Shown piece by piece: positions 41,415 through 50,393 of a stretch of DNA of 64,000 nt (positions are counted from its first letter, which is position 1; every line of letters starts with the position of its first letter). The DNA comes from Syntrophorhabdaceae bacterium (GTDB lineage Bacteria; Desulfobacterota; Syntrophorhabdia; Syntrophorhabdales; Syntrophorhabdaceae). The position numbers and the translations under genes were made by a program. The notes beneath the pieces were generated by a model. The model was given only the letters and a program-made list of their open reading frames with translations, was not told the origin of the DNA and ran no database searches. The DNA lies in the NCBI GenBank assembly GCA_028698615.1, contig JAQVWF010000007.1, positions 1 through 64,000 on the forward strand. The letters are read 5' to 3'.

Positions 41415-42566
41415 GTGGAAATCATAGCCCCCTTTCAAGAGGTAATAGACGAGATCAAGGAGAAAGGCGGAGACGCGATAAAGTACTGCTACCAGTGTGG
41501 TAAGTGCGATACCGTCTGTCCCTGGAACAAGGTGCGCAAGTTCAGCATGAGAAAGCTCATCCGCGAGGCCACCTTTGGCATCAGCGAGATAGAGAAAGAA
41601 GAGATCTGGCGTTGCACCACCTGCGGCAAGTGTCCCCAGCGCTGCCCCCGGGACGTCAAGCAGATCGACGACATGATGGCTATCCGCAGGATGGCGACCG
41701 GGTACGGTGTTTTTGCCGGGCCGGTCAAGCCGTACCGTACGGTTGCCTCCGGCCTTGCCGGCCAGGGCAACCCCTTCAACGAAGACAGAAAGACGCGGGG
41801 CGCCTGGGCTGAGGGTCTTGGCGTCAAGCCTTTCAAGGAAGGTATGGAATACCTTTATTTCCCCTGCTGCTATTGCAGCTACGACCCGAGGCTCAAGAAG
41901 GTCGCGCAGGCCACGGCAAAGGTCTTGAAAAAGGCCGGCGTCGACTTCGGCATCCTCGGCGAGAAGGAGAACTGTTGCGGCGAGAGCATTCGTAAGACAG
42001 GCAATGAGGACCTCTTCAAGAAACTCGCAAAGGAGAATATCAAGACCTTTGTCGACAGCGGCGTGAAGAAGATCCTTGTCTCCTCCCCGCACTGCTACCA
42101 CACCTTCAAGAACGAGTACCCCGAGTTCAAGGTCAACTTTGAGGTGGTCCACATTTCGCAGTTGCTGCCGCAGCTTATCAAGGAAGGGAAGATCAAGTTT
42201 GCCGGAGAGTACGCCAAAAAGGTCACCTACCACGACCCCTGCTACCTCGGCCGCCATAACGGCGTTTTTGACGAGCCCCGGGATGCCTTGAAGGAGATCC
42301 CTGGCATCGAGTTTGCCGAACTCCCTGAGGCGCGCCTTGACAGCACGTGCTGCGGAATGGGCGGAGGCAGGGTCTGGGCGGAAACGGAGAAGCATGAGCG
42401 CTTCTCGAACATAAGAGTGGATCAGGCGATCGAGCTTGGTGCAAAAGAGCTGGTCACGGCCTGTCCCTACTGCATCACGGCTCTCGAGGACTCAAGACTG
42501 GTGATGAACCATGCCGATGACATTGAGGTCAAGGACATCACGGAGATCATCCTGGAAGTGATGTAG
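41415..42566 (+). CDS. bamD: BamD-like (HdrD/GlpC-type) iron-sulfur subunit
   Basis: 383 residues, GTG start. Two ferredoxin Cys sets lie near residues 25-37 (CYQCGKCDTVCPW) and 67-77 (CTTCGKCPQRC). Two CCG domains follow: CCYCSYDPR to NCCGES (about 151-188) and CYLGRHN to CCGMGGG (about 276-316). CCG domains of HdrB/HdrD bind the noncubane [4Fe-4S] clusters. BamD-like proteins link the HdrA-type flavoprotein to BamBC. 33 bp after bamC, and 32 bp before bamE. Confidence 0.85.
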   Translation: MEIIAPFQEVIDEIKEKGGDAIKYCYQCGKCDTVCPWNKVRKFSMRKLIREATFGISEIEKEEIWRCTTCGKCPQRCPRDVKQIDDMMAIRRMATGYGVFAGPVKPYRTVASGLAGQGNPFNEDRKTRGAWAEGLGVKPFKEGMEYLYFPCCYCSYDPRLKKVAQATAKVLKKAGVDFGILGEKENCCGESIRKTGNEDLFKKLAKENIKTFVDSGVKKILVSSPHCYHTFKNEYPEFKVNFEVVHISQLLPQLIKEGKIKFAGEYAKKVTYHDPCYLGRHNGVFDEPRDALKEIPGIEFAELPEARLDSTCCGMGGGRVWAETEKHERFSNIRVDQAIELGAKELVTACPYCITALEDSRLVMNHADDIEVKDITEIILEVM

Positions 42567-42598
42567 CATACAAGAAAAAACCGATGAGGTGATAGAAA

Positions 42599-45500
42599 GT
42601 GGAAAACGTAATATCGCTCAACGAAAATATCAAGGAGTTGTGCAAGAGCCGCGCGGCTGCCAACTTCGGCGACGTCATGGTTGTCGGGGGCGGCATAAGC
42701 GGCATCCAGGCATCCCTTGATCTCGCTACGGCGGGCTTCAAGGTTTACCTGGTCGAGAAGTCGCCGAGCATCGGCGGGCACATGGCCCAGCTCGACAAGA
42801 CCTTCCCGACCAACGACTGCTCGATGTGAATTCTCGCACCCAAGCTGGTCGAGGTCGGCCGGCATCCGAACATCGAAGTACTCACCTATACGGAAGTTGA
42901 TCGCGTAGAGGGAGAAGCAGGAGATTTCAACGTCACGCTTTTAAGAAAGCCCCGGTATATCAAAGAGGACAAGTGCACGGGTTGCACCGTCTGCGTGGAA
43001 TACTGCCCGGCAAAGTACCCGGACCAGTACAACCAGGATATATCGATGAACAAGGCGGTCCATGTCTATTTTGCACAGGCAATTCCACTCATCACCTACA
43101 TCGATGAGAGCTGCCTTTATCTGAAGGAAAAGAAATGCCGCATCTGTGAGGCGGTGTGTAAGAACGACGCCATAGATCTCAATCAGCAGCCCCGCAAGGA
43201 AGATATCAATGTTGGCGCCATCATCCTCGCCCCTGGGTTTGAGCCTTACGATCCGAAGGTGAGAGAGGAATATCGGTACGGCGAGTTTAAGAACGTCGTG
43301 ACCAGCATGGATTTCGAGAGGCTCCTTTGTTCCACGGGCCCCTACGCCGGCGAGATACTGCGGGCATCGGACATGAAGCATCCCCACAACGTTGCATGGA
43401 TCCAGTGTATCGGTTCGCGGCAGGTGATCGAAGGCGGCAACAGCTATTGCTCCGCTGTATGCTGCACCTACACGCAGAAGCAGGTCATTCTTACAAAGGA
43501 CCACGATGCCGATGCAAAGTGCACCATCTTCCACAATGACGTACGCTCGTACGGCAAGGATTTCGAGCGCTACTACGAGAGGACGGAGAATCTTCCGGGC
43601 ATCAGGTTTTTCAGGAGCTATCCGTCGATAGTCAAAGAGGACCCGGTGACGCACAATGTCACCATCCGGTACTCCACCCCCGAGGATGGGGTCATCGAGG
43701 AAGAGTTCGACATGGTCGTTCTCTCCATCGGCATGAACCCGCCCAAGGGTGTTGAGGATATGGCAAAACAGTACGGTATCGAGCTTGAGGAACATGACTT
43801 CTGCAAGCTTGATCCCACGAACCCCATGATAACCAACAGACCGGGCATTTTCGTCAGCGGCGCCCTTCAGGGCCCCATAGATATCCCGGAGTCTGTTTTC
43901 AGTGCATCCGGCGCCGGTTCCCAGATCGGCGAGATGCTCGACTACAGAAGGGGCAATCTTGCCAGGGAAAGAATATATCCCGATGAGAAGGATGTATCCC
44001 AGGAGGAGCCCCGGGTCGGTGTTTTCGTTTGCCATTGCGGCGCCAACATCGGCAGGATCGTCAATGTTCCCGGAACGGTGGAATATTGCAAGACCCTCCC
44101 CAACGTGGTGTATGCCCAGGAACAGCTCTTCTCCTGCGCAACGAACTCTGCCAGGGAGATAACAGACAAGATAAAGGAAGAGGGTTTGAACCGCGTTGTT
44201 GTCGCGGCCTGTTCGCCAAGGACCCTGGAACCTCTCTTCAGAGACACATTGCGTGAGGCGGGGATCAACCAGTACTACTATGAGATGGCCAACATCAGGG
44301 AGCATAACTCCTGGGTCCATCAGAAGGAGAAGGAAGAGGCCACCGATAAAGCCCATGATATTATCAGGATGTCAGTGGCGCGGGCCTGCCAGCTGGAACC
44401 CCTTCAGGAATTCGACCTGCCCGTGGACAAGAGGGCTCTCATCGTAGGCGGCGGTATCGCCGGGATGAACTGTGCCCTGTCCATAGCCAACCAGGGGCAC
44501 GAGGTTCACCTCATTGAAAGGGAAAAGGAGCTGGGAGGTATCGGAAGAAGGATTCACACCACCCTCCAGGGTCTTGATGTGCAGGCGTACCTGAAAGACC
44601 TCATCGCGAAGGTCTACGAGAATCGCCTCATTCATGTATATAACAACGCTGCCATCACGGAGGCCTCGGGATACGTGGGCAACTTTGTGACCACCGTCCA
44701 GTCCAATAAGGGAACGACAGCGATAAAGCACGGCGCGGCAGTCATCGCCATAGGCGTAGACATGTATACTCCCACGGAATATCTCTACGGGCAGGACGAA
44801 AGGGTCCTGACACACCTGGAACTGGAGGAGAAGATCACCTCCGACGACGAAAAGGTGACGGGCGCACAGAGCCTCGTCATGATCCAGTGCGTGGGTTGCA
44901 GGAACGAGGATCGCAACTATTGCAGCAGAATATGCTGCAGCGAATCCATCAAGAACTCCCTCCTGCTCAAGGAGAAGAACCCCGACATGGATATCTACAT
45001 CCTCTTCAGGGATGTGAGGACCTACGGGTTCAATGAAGACTACTACCGTGAAGCGGCAAACAAGGGCGTAAAGTTCATTCGCTATGAACCGGAAGACAAG
45101 CCCGAGGTGGAACCGGGCAAGGCCGAGGACAAGAGAGATGTCCTCAAGGTCACTGTGACGGATTACATCCTGGGCAAGAAACTCGAACTCGACGCAGACA
45201 TCATCGCGCTGGCAGCCGCCGTTGTTCCTTCCGCGGCGACAAAAGAGGTTGCTAACCAGTTCAAGGTCACCTTGAGCCCCGACGGGTTCTTTAAGGAGGC
45301 CCACGTGAAATTGAGACCCGTCGAGTTTGCAACGGACGGCGTCTATCTTTGTGGCCTTGCCCACTATCCGAAGTTCATCCAGGAAACGATCAACCAGTCC
45401 TATGGGGCCGCCGGAAGGGTCCTTACCCTTCTCTCGCACGACATCGTCGTGGCCTCCGGCTCTGTCTGCACCGTCAACGAGAAACAGTGCATGGGTTGCG

Positions 45501-45742
45501 GGGCGTGCGTCGAAGTCTGTACCTACGGCGCCCTGGAGCTTAAGGAGACGAAACAGGGCAAGAAGGTCGTGGTCAACCCCGTTCTGTGCAAGGGGGATGG
45601 CCTTTGCAATACCAAGTGTCCCACCGGGGCGATCCAGCTTCGCCATTTCACCGACAGCGAACTCGTCAGCGAGATCGATGTTGTGGTCCCCGAGGACGAG
45701 ATGATGAAACAGATAGACGCGGCCGCCGCCGCAGATGCGTAA
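42599..45742 (+). CDS. bamE: BamE-like HdrA flavoprotein, selenocysteine at codon 77 (UGA 42827-42829)
   Basis: 1047 residues when UGA 42827-42829 is read as Sec. The first part carries an FAD motif ([16 protein letters not shown], about 24-40) and the HdrA-specific [14 protein letters not shown]; nearly all relatives have Cys at that Sec. Then come a ferredoxin set ([11 protein letters not shown], about 126) with CRICEAVC, a second FAD motif ([11 protein letters not shown], about 617), and C-terminal clusters ([11 protein letters not shown] about 964, then [11 protein letters not shown]). HdrA proteins perform flavin-based electron bifurcation. GTG start with GAGGTGAT upstream. Without Sec the gene would look like a 76-residue stub plus a headless protein. 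A hairpin follows the UGA. Confidence 0.88.
42827..42863 (+). promoter_or_regulatory. UGA Sec codon and bacterial SECIS-like hairpin in bamE
   Basis: TGA at 42827-42829. An 8-bp stem (42844-42851 with 42856-42863, containing two or three G-U pairs) closes a four-base AGGU loop (42852-42855), 22 nt after the UGA. Bacterial SECIS hairpins place a loop with G-G-U about 16-37 nt after UGA, so position and loop both fit. Confidence 0.8.
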
Positions 45743-45766
45743 TCCTATAGAAGGAGGTGGGAACGA

Positions 45767-46615
45767 ATGAGTACGGCAAAATTCAAACCGAGAGTCCTTG
45801 GCTTCGCATGCAACTGGTGAGCGTACGGCGCCGCTGACCTGGCTGGAGTTTCCAGACTGCAATATACAACTGAAATGAGGATCATCCGCGTCATGTGTTC
45901 CGGAAGGGTGGACATGGGGTTTGTACTCAGGGCCTTCCAGAACGGAATAGATGGTGTTTTCCTGGGTGCCTGTCATCTGGGCGAATGCAATTACATAACA
46001 CACGGGAATTATCAGGCTCAGAACATGGTTTTGCTCTTTAGGAGGATCATGGAGCATGTCGGCCTCAATCCCGAGAGGCTTCGGATCAATTTCATGTCCG
46101 GTGCCGAGGCGAACGTCTTTACCGAATCCGTTAATGCCTTCGTCAAGACCATAAAGGGCCTTGGCCCCATAGGCAAGGGAGAAGGGTTAGATGCGAAAGA
46201 GCTCAAGACACGCCTGGCAGAGGTCAAAAAGCTTGTCCCCTACTTTAAGATGGTGAACCGCGAGAAGCTTGTTTCCCGTCTCGAGGGCCACGACCACGCT
46301 GAGGCCGAGAAGCTCTTTACGAAGGAAGAGATAGAGAAGCAGTTCGCCGAAGTTTTTTCCTACTATATCGACCCCGAGAAGTGCCAGGCATGTATGACCT
46401 GTGCCAGGCGTTGCCCCGTAGATGCGATCATAAGTGTGAAGGGCCAGATCCACATCGTCGATCAGGAAAAGTGCATTAAATGCGGGACGTGCTTCGAGGT
46501 CTGTCCTCCCAAGTTCCGTGCAATAACGAAGCTGACCGGAGTACCCGTGCCTGCGCCGCCGCCCGAAGACAAAAGGGCCGTCGTCAGAAAGGGCAAGGAA
46601 GAAGCGGCAGGCTAA
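45767..46615 (+). CDS. bamF: BamF-like MvhD/ferredoxin protein, selenocysteine at codon 18 (UGA 45818-45820)
   Basis: 282 residues with UGA 45818-45820 read as Sec. N-terminal MvhD domain (about 8-140): G-F-A-C-N-W-U-A-Y-G-A-A-D-L-A-G, where relatives have C-N-W-C, then RIIRVMCSGRVDMGF and FLGACHLGECNYITHGNY, the Cys ligands of its [2Fe-2S] cluster. The C-terminal part has two ferredoxin sets (CQACMTCARRC near 206, CIKCGTCFEVC near 236). MvhD-type subunits pass electrons between a dehydrogenase or hydrogenase and HdrA. ATG with AGGAGGTGG upstream, 24 bp after bamE. Ignoring Sec would cut 34 or more N-terminal residues. Last gene of the operon. Confidence 0.88.
45818..45855 (+). promoter_or_regulatory. 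UGA Sec codon and SECIS-like hairpin in bamF
   Basis: TGA at 45818-45820. CTGGA (45843-45847) and TCCAG (45851-45855) form a perfect 5-bp stem with loop GTT, 27 nt from the UGA. A smaller and less canonical loop than in bamE, but within the normal distance window. Confidence 0.65.
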
Positions 46616-46642
46616 CACGACAGCGATATGATATAGAATTTT

Positions 46643-46684
46643 AAGGTATCCATCCGGCAGGTAAAGCGGATGGATACCTTTTTT
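46643..46684 (+). terminator. Rho-independent terminator of bam-like operon
   Basis: AAGGTATCCATCCG (46643-46656) and its perfect complement (46667-46680) form a 14-bp stem with a 10-nt loop, followed by a T-run through 46684. It starts 28 bp after the bamF stop. Confidence 0.9.
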
Positions 46685-46801
46685 GTTGGAGTGGGAATGT
46701 TCTGTGCGTACCTGACGGAGCGTACGTTTTTTAGGTCCGGGAAAACCATCTGGAGACCCGGAAGGTAATGAATTTATCGGACCGGACCAGGGAGGTATTG
46801 C

Positions 46802-48046
46802 ATGAGGAGTTTGATCACATCGATATTGGCTCAACGGGTAAGAATGACTGACAAGGAATATTTGTCCATGTGGTGCACTGCTTCTGACTGTGATGGTCCG
46901 GATGCACGACGGCGTGAGGCGAGGCGCTCTGGTGTCCTGCCGGCGATGTTGCTCTTCATTGTGTCCATCTTTGCGGGCATGCCCGCCATCGCTGATCAGG
47001 TCGACATCTGGATGCAGACACCTGACGGTTGGGAGGATAGAAAGAGCGGGCTTGGTCGGGATTTGATAAAGCAGGTGCTGGCCCCCGGCGGCGTCGCTGT
47101 GATCGAGGTTTACGGATCCAGGGGTAACAACCCCGGTCTGCGGGTGATCGCAGATAGAATGGAGCAGGAAATGCTGTCCCGTGGAGCGGCGTACCTGCAG
47201 ACGAGGTTGTCGGAGGACCGGCGAAAGACCGAGGACGGTCATGACGCAATCTTCAGGGAGTATTCGGGAGTTCACAATGGCATGCCGCTGCGGGCCATAG
47301 CCGTCTACACCTTCGGCAATGGCGGCGCCGTGGCTGCTTTCGGATTCTATGCCCAGAACAACGGCGCCCAATACCGTAGTGCCGTCTGGGCGAGTATCGG
47401 CAGCATCCGCTTTTCCCCTCCCGGATCTTCCGCAACCACGACGGCGGGGGCGGCGAGTACCCCCCGGGCCACAACGGCATCGGGTTGCGACGCCCTGATC
47501 GGGACATGGAAGTGGTTTACCGGCAAGAACCACACCTTCGGTCCCAACGGAACATCGTCGACGGCCCAGGTATTCTGGCAGTGCATGGATCCCCAGCGCC
47601 GGATTATCCGCATCAACTGGAACAGCGGCAAATGGGTGGACACCGTCACGATCTCCGCCGACGGCAAGCGCGTGGAGGGAAGGAACCAGTATGGCAGCCG
47701 TGTCTGGGGTGTGCGTCACCAGACACCGGCACAACCCCCGGTGTCGCAGAGCACACCTTCCCGGGCTGCGACGACGTTGAAGATCCCGGCAAAGTGCACA
47801 GGGATCATCGGCACATGGCAATCGCAAGAGAATAAGCGGGTGATCGTGGTGACAGCGGATGGGTTTCTGGACGGCAACCCCCGGTATACATGGAGCTGTA
47901 ATCCCGATGGGATCCACTATCGTTTTCGGTGGGAGGACGGTGCGAGGGTGATTGTGTGGGACGATCTCAGAATGGATGCCGATAAGCTTCACCTCACGAG
48001 GCGGCAGGCAGGCAGCGTGTGGGATCGTTTCGTGAAGGTGCGTTAG
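46802..48046 (+). CDS. Exported hypothetical protein
   Basis: About 414 residues from ATG 46802 (GGGAGGT upstream). A 45-residue N-terminal stretch precedes a hydrophobic segment (LPAMLLFIVSIFAGMPAIAD), so either a long signal peptide or a downstream start (such as ATG 46844 or 46868) is used. Mature part: a first domain of about 140 residues, a Thr/Ala/Pro-rich linker, and two similar ~90-residue beta-rich repeats, each starting G-(T)-W (LIGTWKWFTGKNHTFGPNG; IIGTWQSQENKRVIVV) with D-x-D-K-L or S-A-D-G-K-R turns. The repeats look like lipocalin-like or carbohydrate-binding units; no family can be named. Confidence 0.6.
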   Translation: MRSLITSILAQRVRMTDKEYLSMWCTASDCDGPDARRREARRSGVLPAMLLFIVSIFAGMPAIADQVDIWMQTPDGWEDRKSGLGRDLIKQVLAPGGVAVIEVYGSRGNNPGLRVIADRMEQEMLSRGAAYLQTRLSEDRRKTEDGHDAIFREYSGVHNGMPLRAIAVYTFGNGGAVAAFGFYAQNNGAQYRSAVWASIGSIRFSPPGSSATTTAGAASTPRATTASGCDALIGTWKWFTGKNHTFGPNGTSSTAQVFWQCMDPQRRIIRINWNSGKWVDTVTISADGKRVEGRNQYGSRVWGVRHQTPAQPPVSQSTPSRAATTLKIPAKCTGIIGTWQSQENKRVIVVTADGFLDGNPRYTWSCNPDGIHYRFRWEDGARVIVWDDLRMDADKLHLTRRQAGSVWDRFVKVR

Positions 48047-48119
48047 TGAGGGAAAGTGCGGTCTACGCGGCGGATTGCCGGTGCTCCTGCCCAGCTTTGC
48101 TTTTTAGCTGTCATATGGT

Positions 48120-49460
48120 ATGTTGATGCCCATGGAACCAAAAATTGTACCCCGGAAACAGCACCGCATCTCGCGAAAGCAGATGAGCCCGAATGCCCTT
48201 CGCACGCTCTACAGACTGCATAACCGCGGTTTCATGGCATATCTGGTGGGTGGGTGCGTCCGCGACCTTCTTCTCGGGCGAACTCCCAAGGACTTCGATA
48301 TCGGAACGGATGCGACACCCGGTCAGATCAAGAGGCTCTTTCGCAACTGCCGTCTCGTGGGCCGCCGGTTCAGGTTGGCGCACCTGCGTTTTCAGAATGA
48401 GATCGTGGAGGTATCCACCTTCCGCCGTTCCGCCGACCCCTCCGATGCACCGGATATCCAGGAGGCGGACCAGGGCAGGCGGCATGTCCGTCACATGAAG
48501 GATGAGAACGGAATGGTCCTCGCGGACAATATCTTCGGGACACCCGAAGAGGACGCGCTTCGCCGTGACTTTACCATCAACGCCCTGGGTTACAATATAG
48601 CGGATGCTTCCGTTGTGGATTACAGCACGGGACTTACCGACCTGAAGGAACGGCTCATTCGGTCCATTGGCGACCCTCGGGTCCGATTTACGGAAGACCC
48701 GGTGCGAATGGTTCGGGCTGTAAGGTTTGCCGCGTCCCATGGTTTTGACATAGAGGCCGCCGCCTGGGAGTGCATTCGTGAGCTTTCATCAACCATATCC
48801 CGTGTTTCTCCGTCAAGGCTCTACGAGGAGATACAAAAGCTTTTCCTCCTCGGGTTTGCCCGCCCGACCTTTGCGCTCCTTGAGAAAAGCGGACTTTTTG
48901 CCTCCCTCTTTCCCGGTCTTGACAGTTGGGCCCACGAGAGTGACCACCGCCTTGAACTCCTCGAGGCGAACCTGGGCCGAATCGACGAGTTGGTGCAGAA
49001 CGGGGGAGGCGCATCTCCCGCGCTCCTTCTGGGGGCGCTCTTTGGTCCTCGCATGGAGGAGGCCGCTTTAGCGCGTCATCGGGACGGCATCCCCAGGCGC
49101 CAGGCGCTTGACGAAACCTGTGCCGGTTTCCTGGAAGAGATCTCCCGGAGTGCACACATCCCTGGCCGGGTCGGCATCAGATTATGTGCCATTCTTGCCT
49201 TCAAGACGTCACTCTGCAAAATACCGCCGCGACGGCCGTCCATGATTGCCGGCAGGCCCGAGTTCGCCGAGTCTCTCACGTATCTCCAGCTTGGGACAGA
49301 AACGGAAGGGGAACACCATGCGGCCGTGGAGTGGTGGAAGGCCTTTCTCCTTGAGAATCCTGCGGCAGCATCCACGGAGGCATCCGCGGAGGAAACCCCC
49401 CGGAAAAAGCGCAGACGAAGGCGGGGGAAGTCGCGCCGAAACAGGGAAGAGACAGCCTGA
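48120..49460 (+). CDS. pcnB: Poly(A) polymerase PcnB
   Basis: 446 residues. Class II nucleotidyltransferase head: FMAYLVGGCVRDLLLGRTPK, then D-F-D-I-G-T-D-A with the catalytic Asp pair, ARFRLAHLRFQNEIVEVSTF-type strand (here RRFRLAHLRF), DALRRDFTINALGYN, and the RNA-binding neck D-P-V-R-M-V-R-A-V-R-F-A. The C-terminal end is strongly basic (KKRRRRRGKSRRNREE), as in PcnB rather than CCA-adding enzyme. It adds 3' poly(A) tails to RNA for decay. Upstream ribosome-binding sequence is weak; other ATGs follow at codon 3 and 5. Confidence 0.88.
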   Translation: MLMPMEPKIVPRKQHRISRKQMSPNALRTLYRLHNRGFMAYLVGGCVRDLLLGRTPKDFDIGTDATPGQIKRLFRNCRLVGRRFRLAHLRFQNEIVEVSTFRRSADPSDAPDIQEADQGRRHVRHMKDENGMVLADNIFGTPEEDALRRDFTINALGYNIADASVVDYSTGLTDLKERLIRSIGDPRVRFTEDPVRMVRAVRFAASHGFDIEAAAWECIRELSSTISRVSPSRLYEEIQKLFLLGFARPTFALLEKSGLFASLFPGLDSWAHESDHRLELLEANLGRIDELVQNGGGASPALLLGALFGPRMEEAALARHRDGIPRRQALDETCAGFLEEISRSAHIPGRVGIRLCAILAFKTSLCKIPPRRPSMIAGRPEFAESLTYLQLGTETEGEHHAAVEWWKAFLLENPAAASTEASAEETPRKKRRRRRGKSRRNREETA

Positions 49461-49507
49461 CCAACCGGTGTTTCTCGACCCACGGGGACAATTCAGAGAG
49501 GACAGAC

Positions 49508-50353
49508 ATGCCCGATGAGAGGGTCACAGAGCTCGAGTTTTTGTTGTCCTATGATATCCTGACGCAGCTTACGGGCGCGATGGAGCGTACCGGATGTTCT
49601 GCGGCGGATCTTATTGAGAAGGCCCTCAGGCAGTTCCTCTGTGCCCGGGAGGAAGGGAACGCGGTCTATCTATCGGCACCAATAAATGCGCTCGTGGAAG
49701 GGCTTTACGTCGAAAATACGACGATCTCCCACGTGAAGCAGCACGGGGATTTCGGCCTCGGAACCTTCAACTACCTCGACGGAGAGATGCTGCTTCTCGA
49801 CGGCAAGGTGTACCAGATACGGTCAGACGGGAACGTCTACGATGTCGCCGACGATGAGAGATCACCTTTCGCCTGTGTGACCTTTTTCAGCCCCGACACC
49901 TTTGACGATATTGACGGAGCTTCCAGTTTGCCCGACCTCAACACCCTTCTCGACAGCCTTATTCCCTCGAAGAACATGCTCTATGCCATACGTATCGATG
50001 GAGCATTCAGCTATGTGCGATGCAGGGCGGTCCCGAGGTCCGAAAACTACAAACCCCTCGTGGAGGCCACAAAGGACCAGCCCGTTTTTGAGTTCCATGA
50101 TGTACGGGGGTCCCTTGCCGGTTTTTATACCCCGGGATTCATGGAATCCCTTAATGCTCCCGGGTTTCACCTCCACTTCATTACCGAAGACCGCCGTCGG
50201 GGTGGGCACGTGATGGAATGCACCGCGAAAGGATCGCGCATAGGCATCCAGCATGTACCCCGGCTGGAGGTGGGCCTGCCCGTGACCCTCGACTACCTCA
50301 CCGTGGACCTCACGCGGGACATAGGCAAGGACCTGGAAAAAGCCGAGAAATGA
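49508..50353 (+). CDS. budA: Alpha-acetolactate decarboxylase with N-terminal extension
   Basis: 281 residues. The acetolactate decarboxylase core (about 50-280) shows YLSAPINALVEGLY, HGDFGLGTFNYLDGEM, FEFHDVRGSLAGFYTPGFM and GFHLHFITEDRRRGGHVMEC; the His pair in H-L-H and the GGH supply the zinc site. Product would be acetoin, for acetoin/butanediol fermentation or branched-chain amino-acid balance. An extra ~45-residue N-terminus (ELEFLLSYDILTQLTGAMER, then C-S-A-A-D-L-I-E-K-A-L) looks like a helix-turn or ribbon-helix fold and is not part of the usual enzyme. No acetolactate synthase gene adjoins. Confidence 0.85.
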   Translation: MPDERVTELEFLLSYDILTQLTGAMERTGCSAADLIEKALRQFLCAREEGNAVYLSAPINALVEGLYVENTTISHVKQHGDFGLGTFNYLDGEMLLLDGKVYQIRSDGNVYDVADDERSPFACVTFFSPDTFDDIDGASSLPDLNTLLDSLIPSKNMLYAIRIDGAFSYVRCRAVPRSENYKPLVEATKDQPVFEFHDVRGSLAGFYTPGFMESLNAPGFHLHFITEDRRRGGHVMECTAKGSRIGIQHVPRLEVGLPVTLDYLTVDLTRDIGKDLEKAEK

Positions 50354-50393
50354 CCGGTACTCCCGAGCGGGAAAGACCGGTTGCGGATAACCC

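Noticed and set aside
42995-45742. Separate HdrA-like gene starting at ATG 42995
   Set aside because: It would lack the first FAD motif, which is present upstream in the same frame across a single UGA with a SECIS-like hairpin.
45875-46615. bamF starting at ATG 45875
   Set aside because: No ribosome-binding site there and the CNW-type MvhD N-terminus lies upstream in frame across the UGA.
41379-47992. Very long minus-strand frames (338-601 codons) opposite bamD-bamF and the following gene
   Set aside because: They mirror the codon bias of the GC-rich plus-strand genes, have no family signatures or ribosome-binding sites, and the plus-strand proteins are clear.
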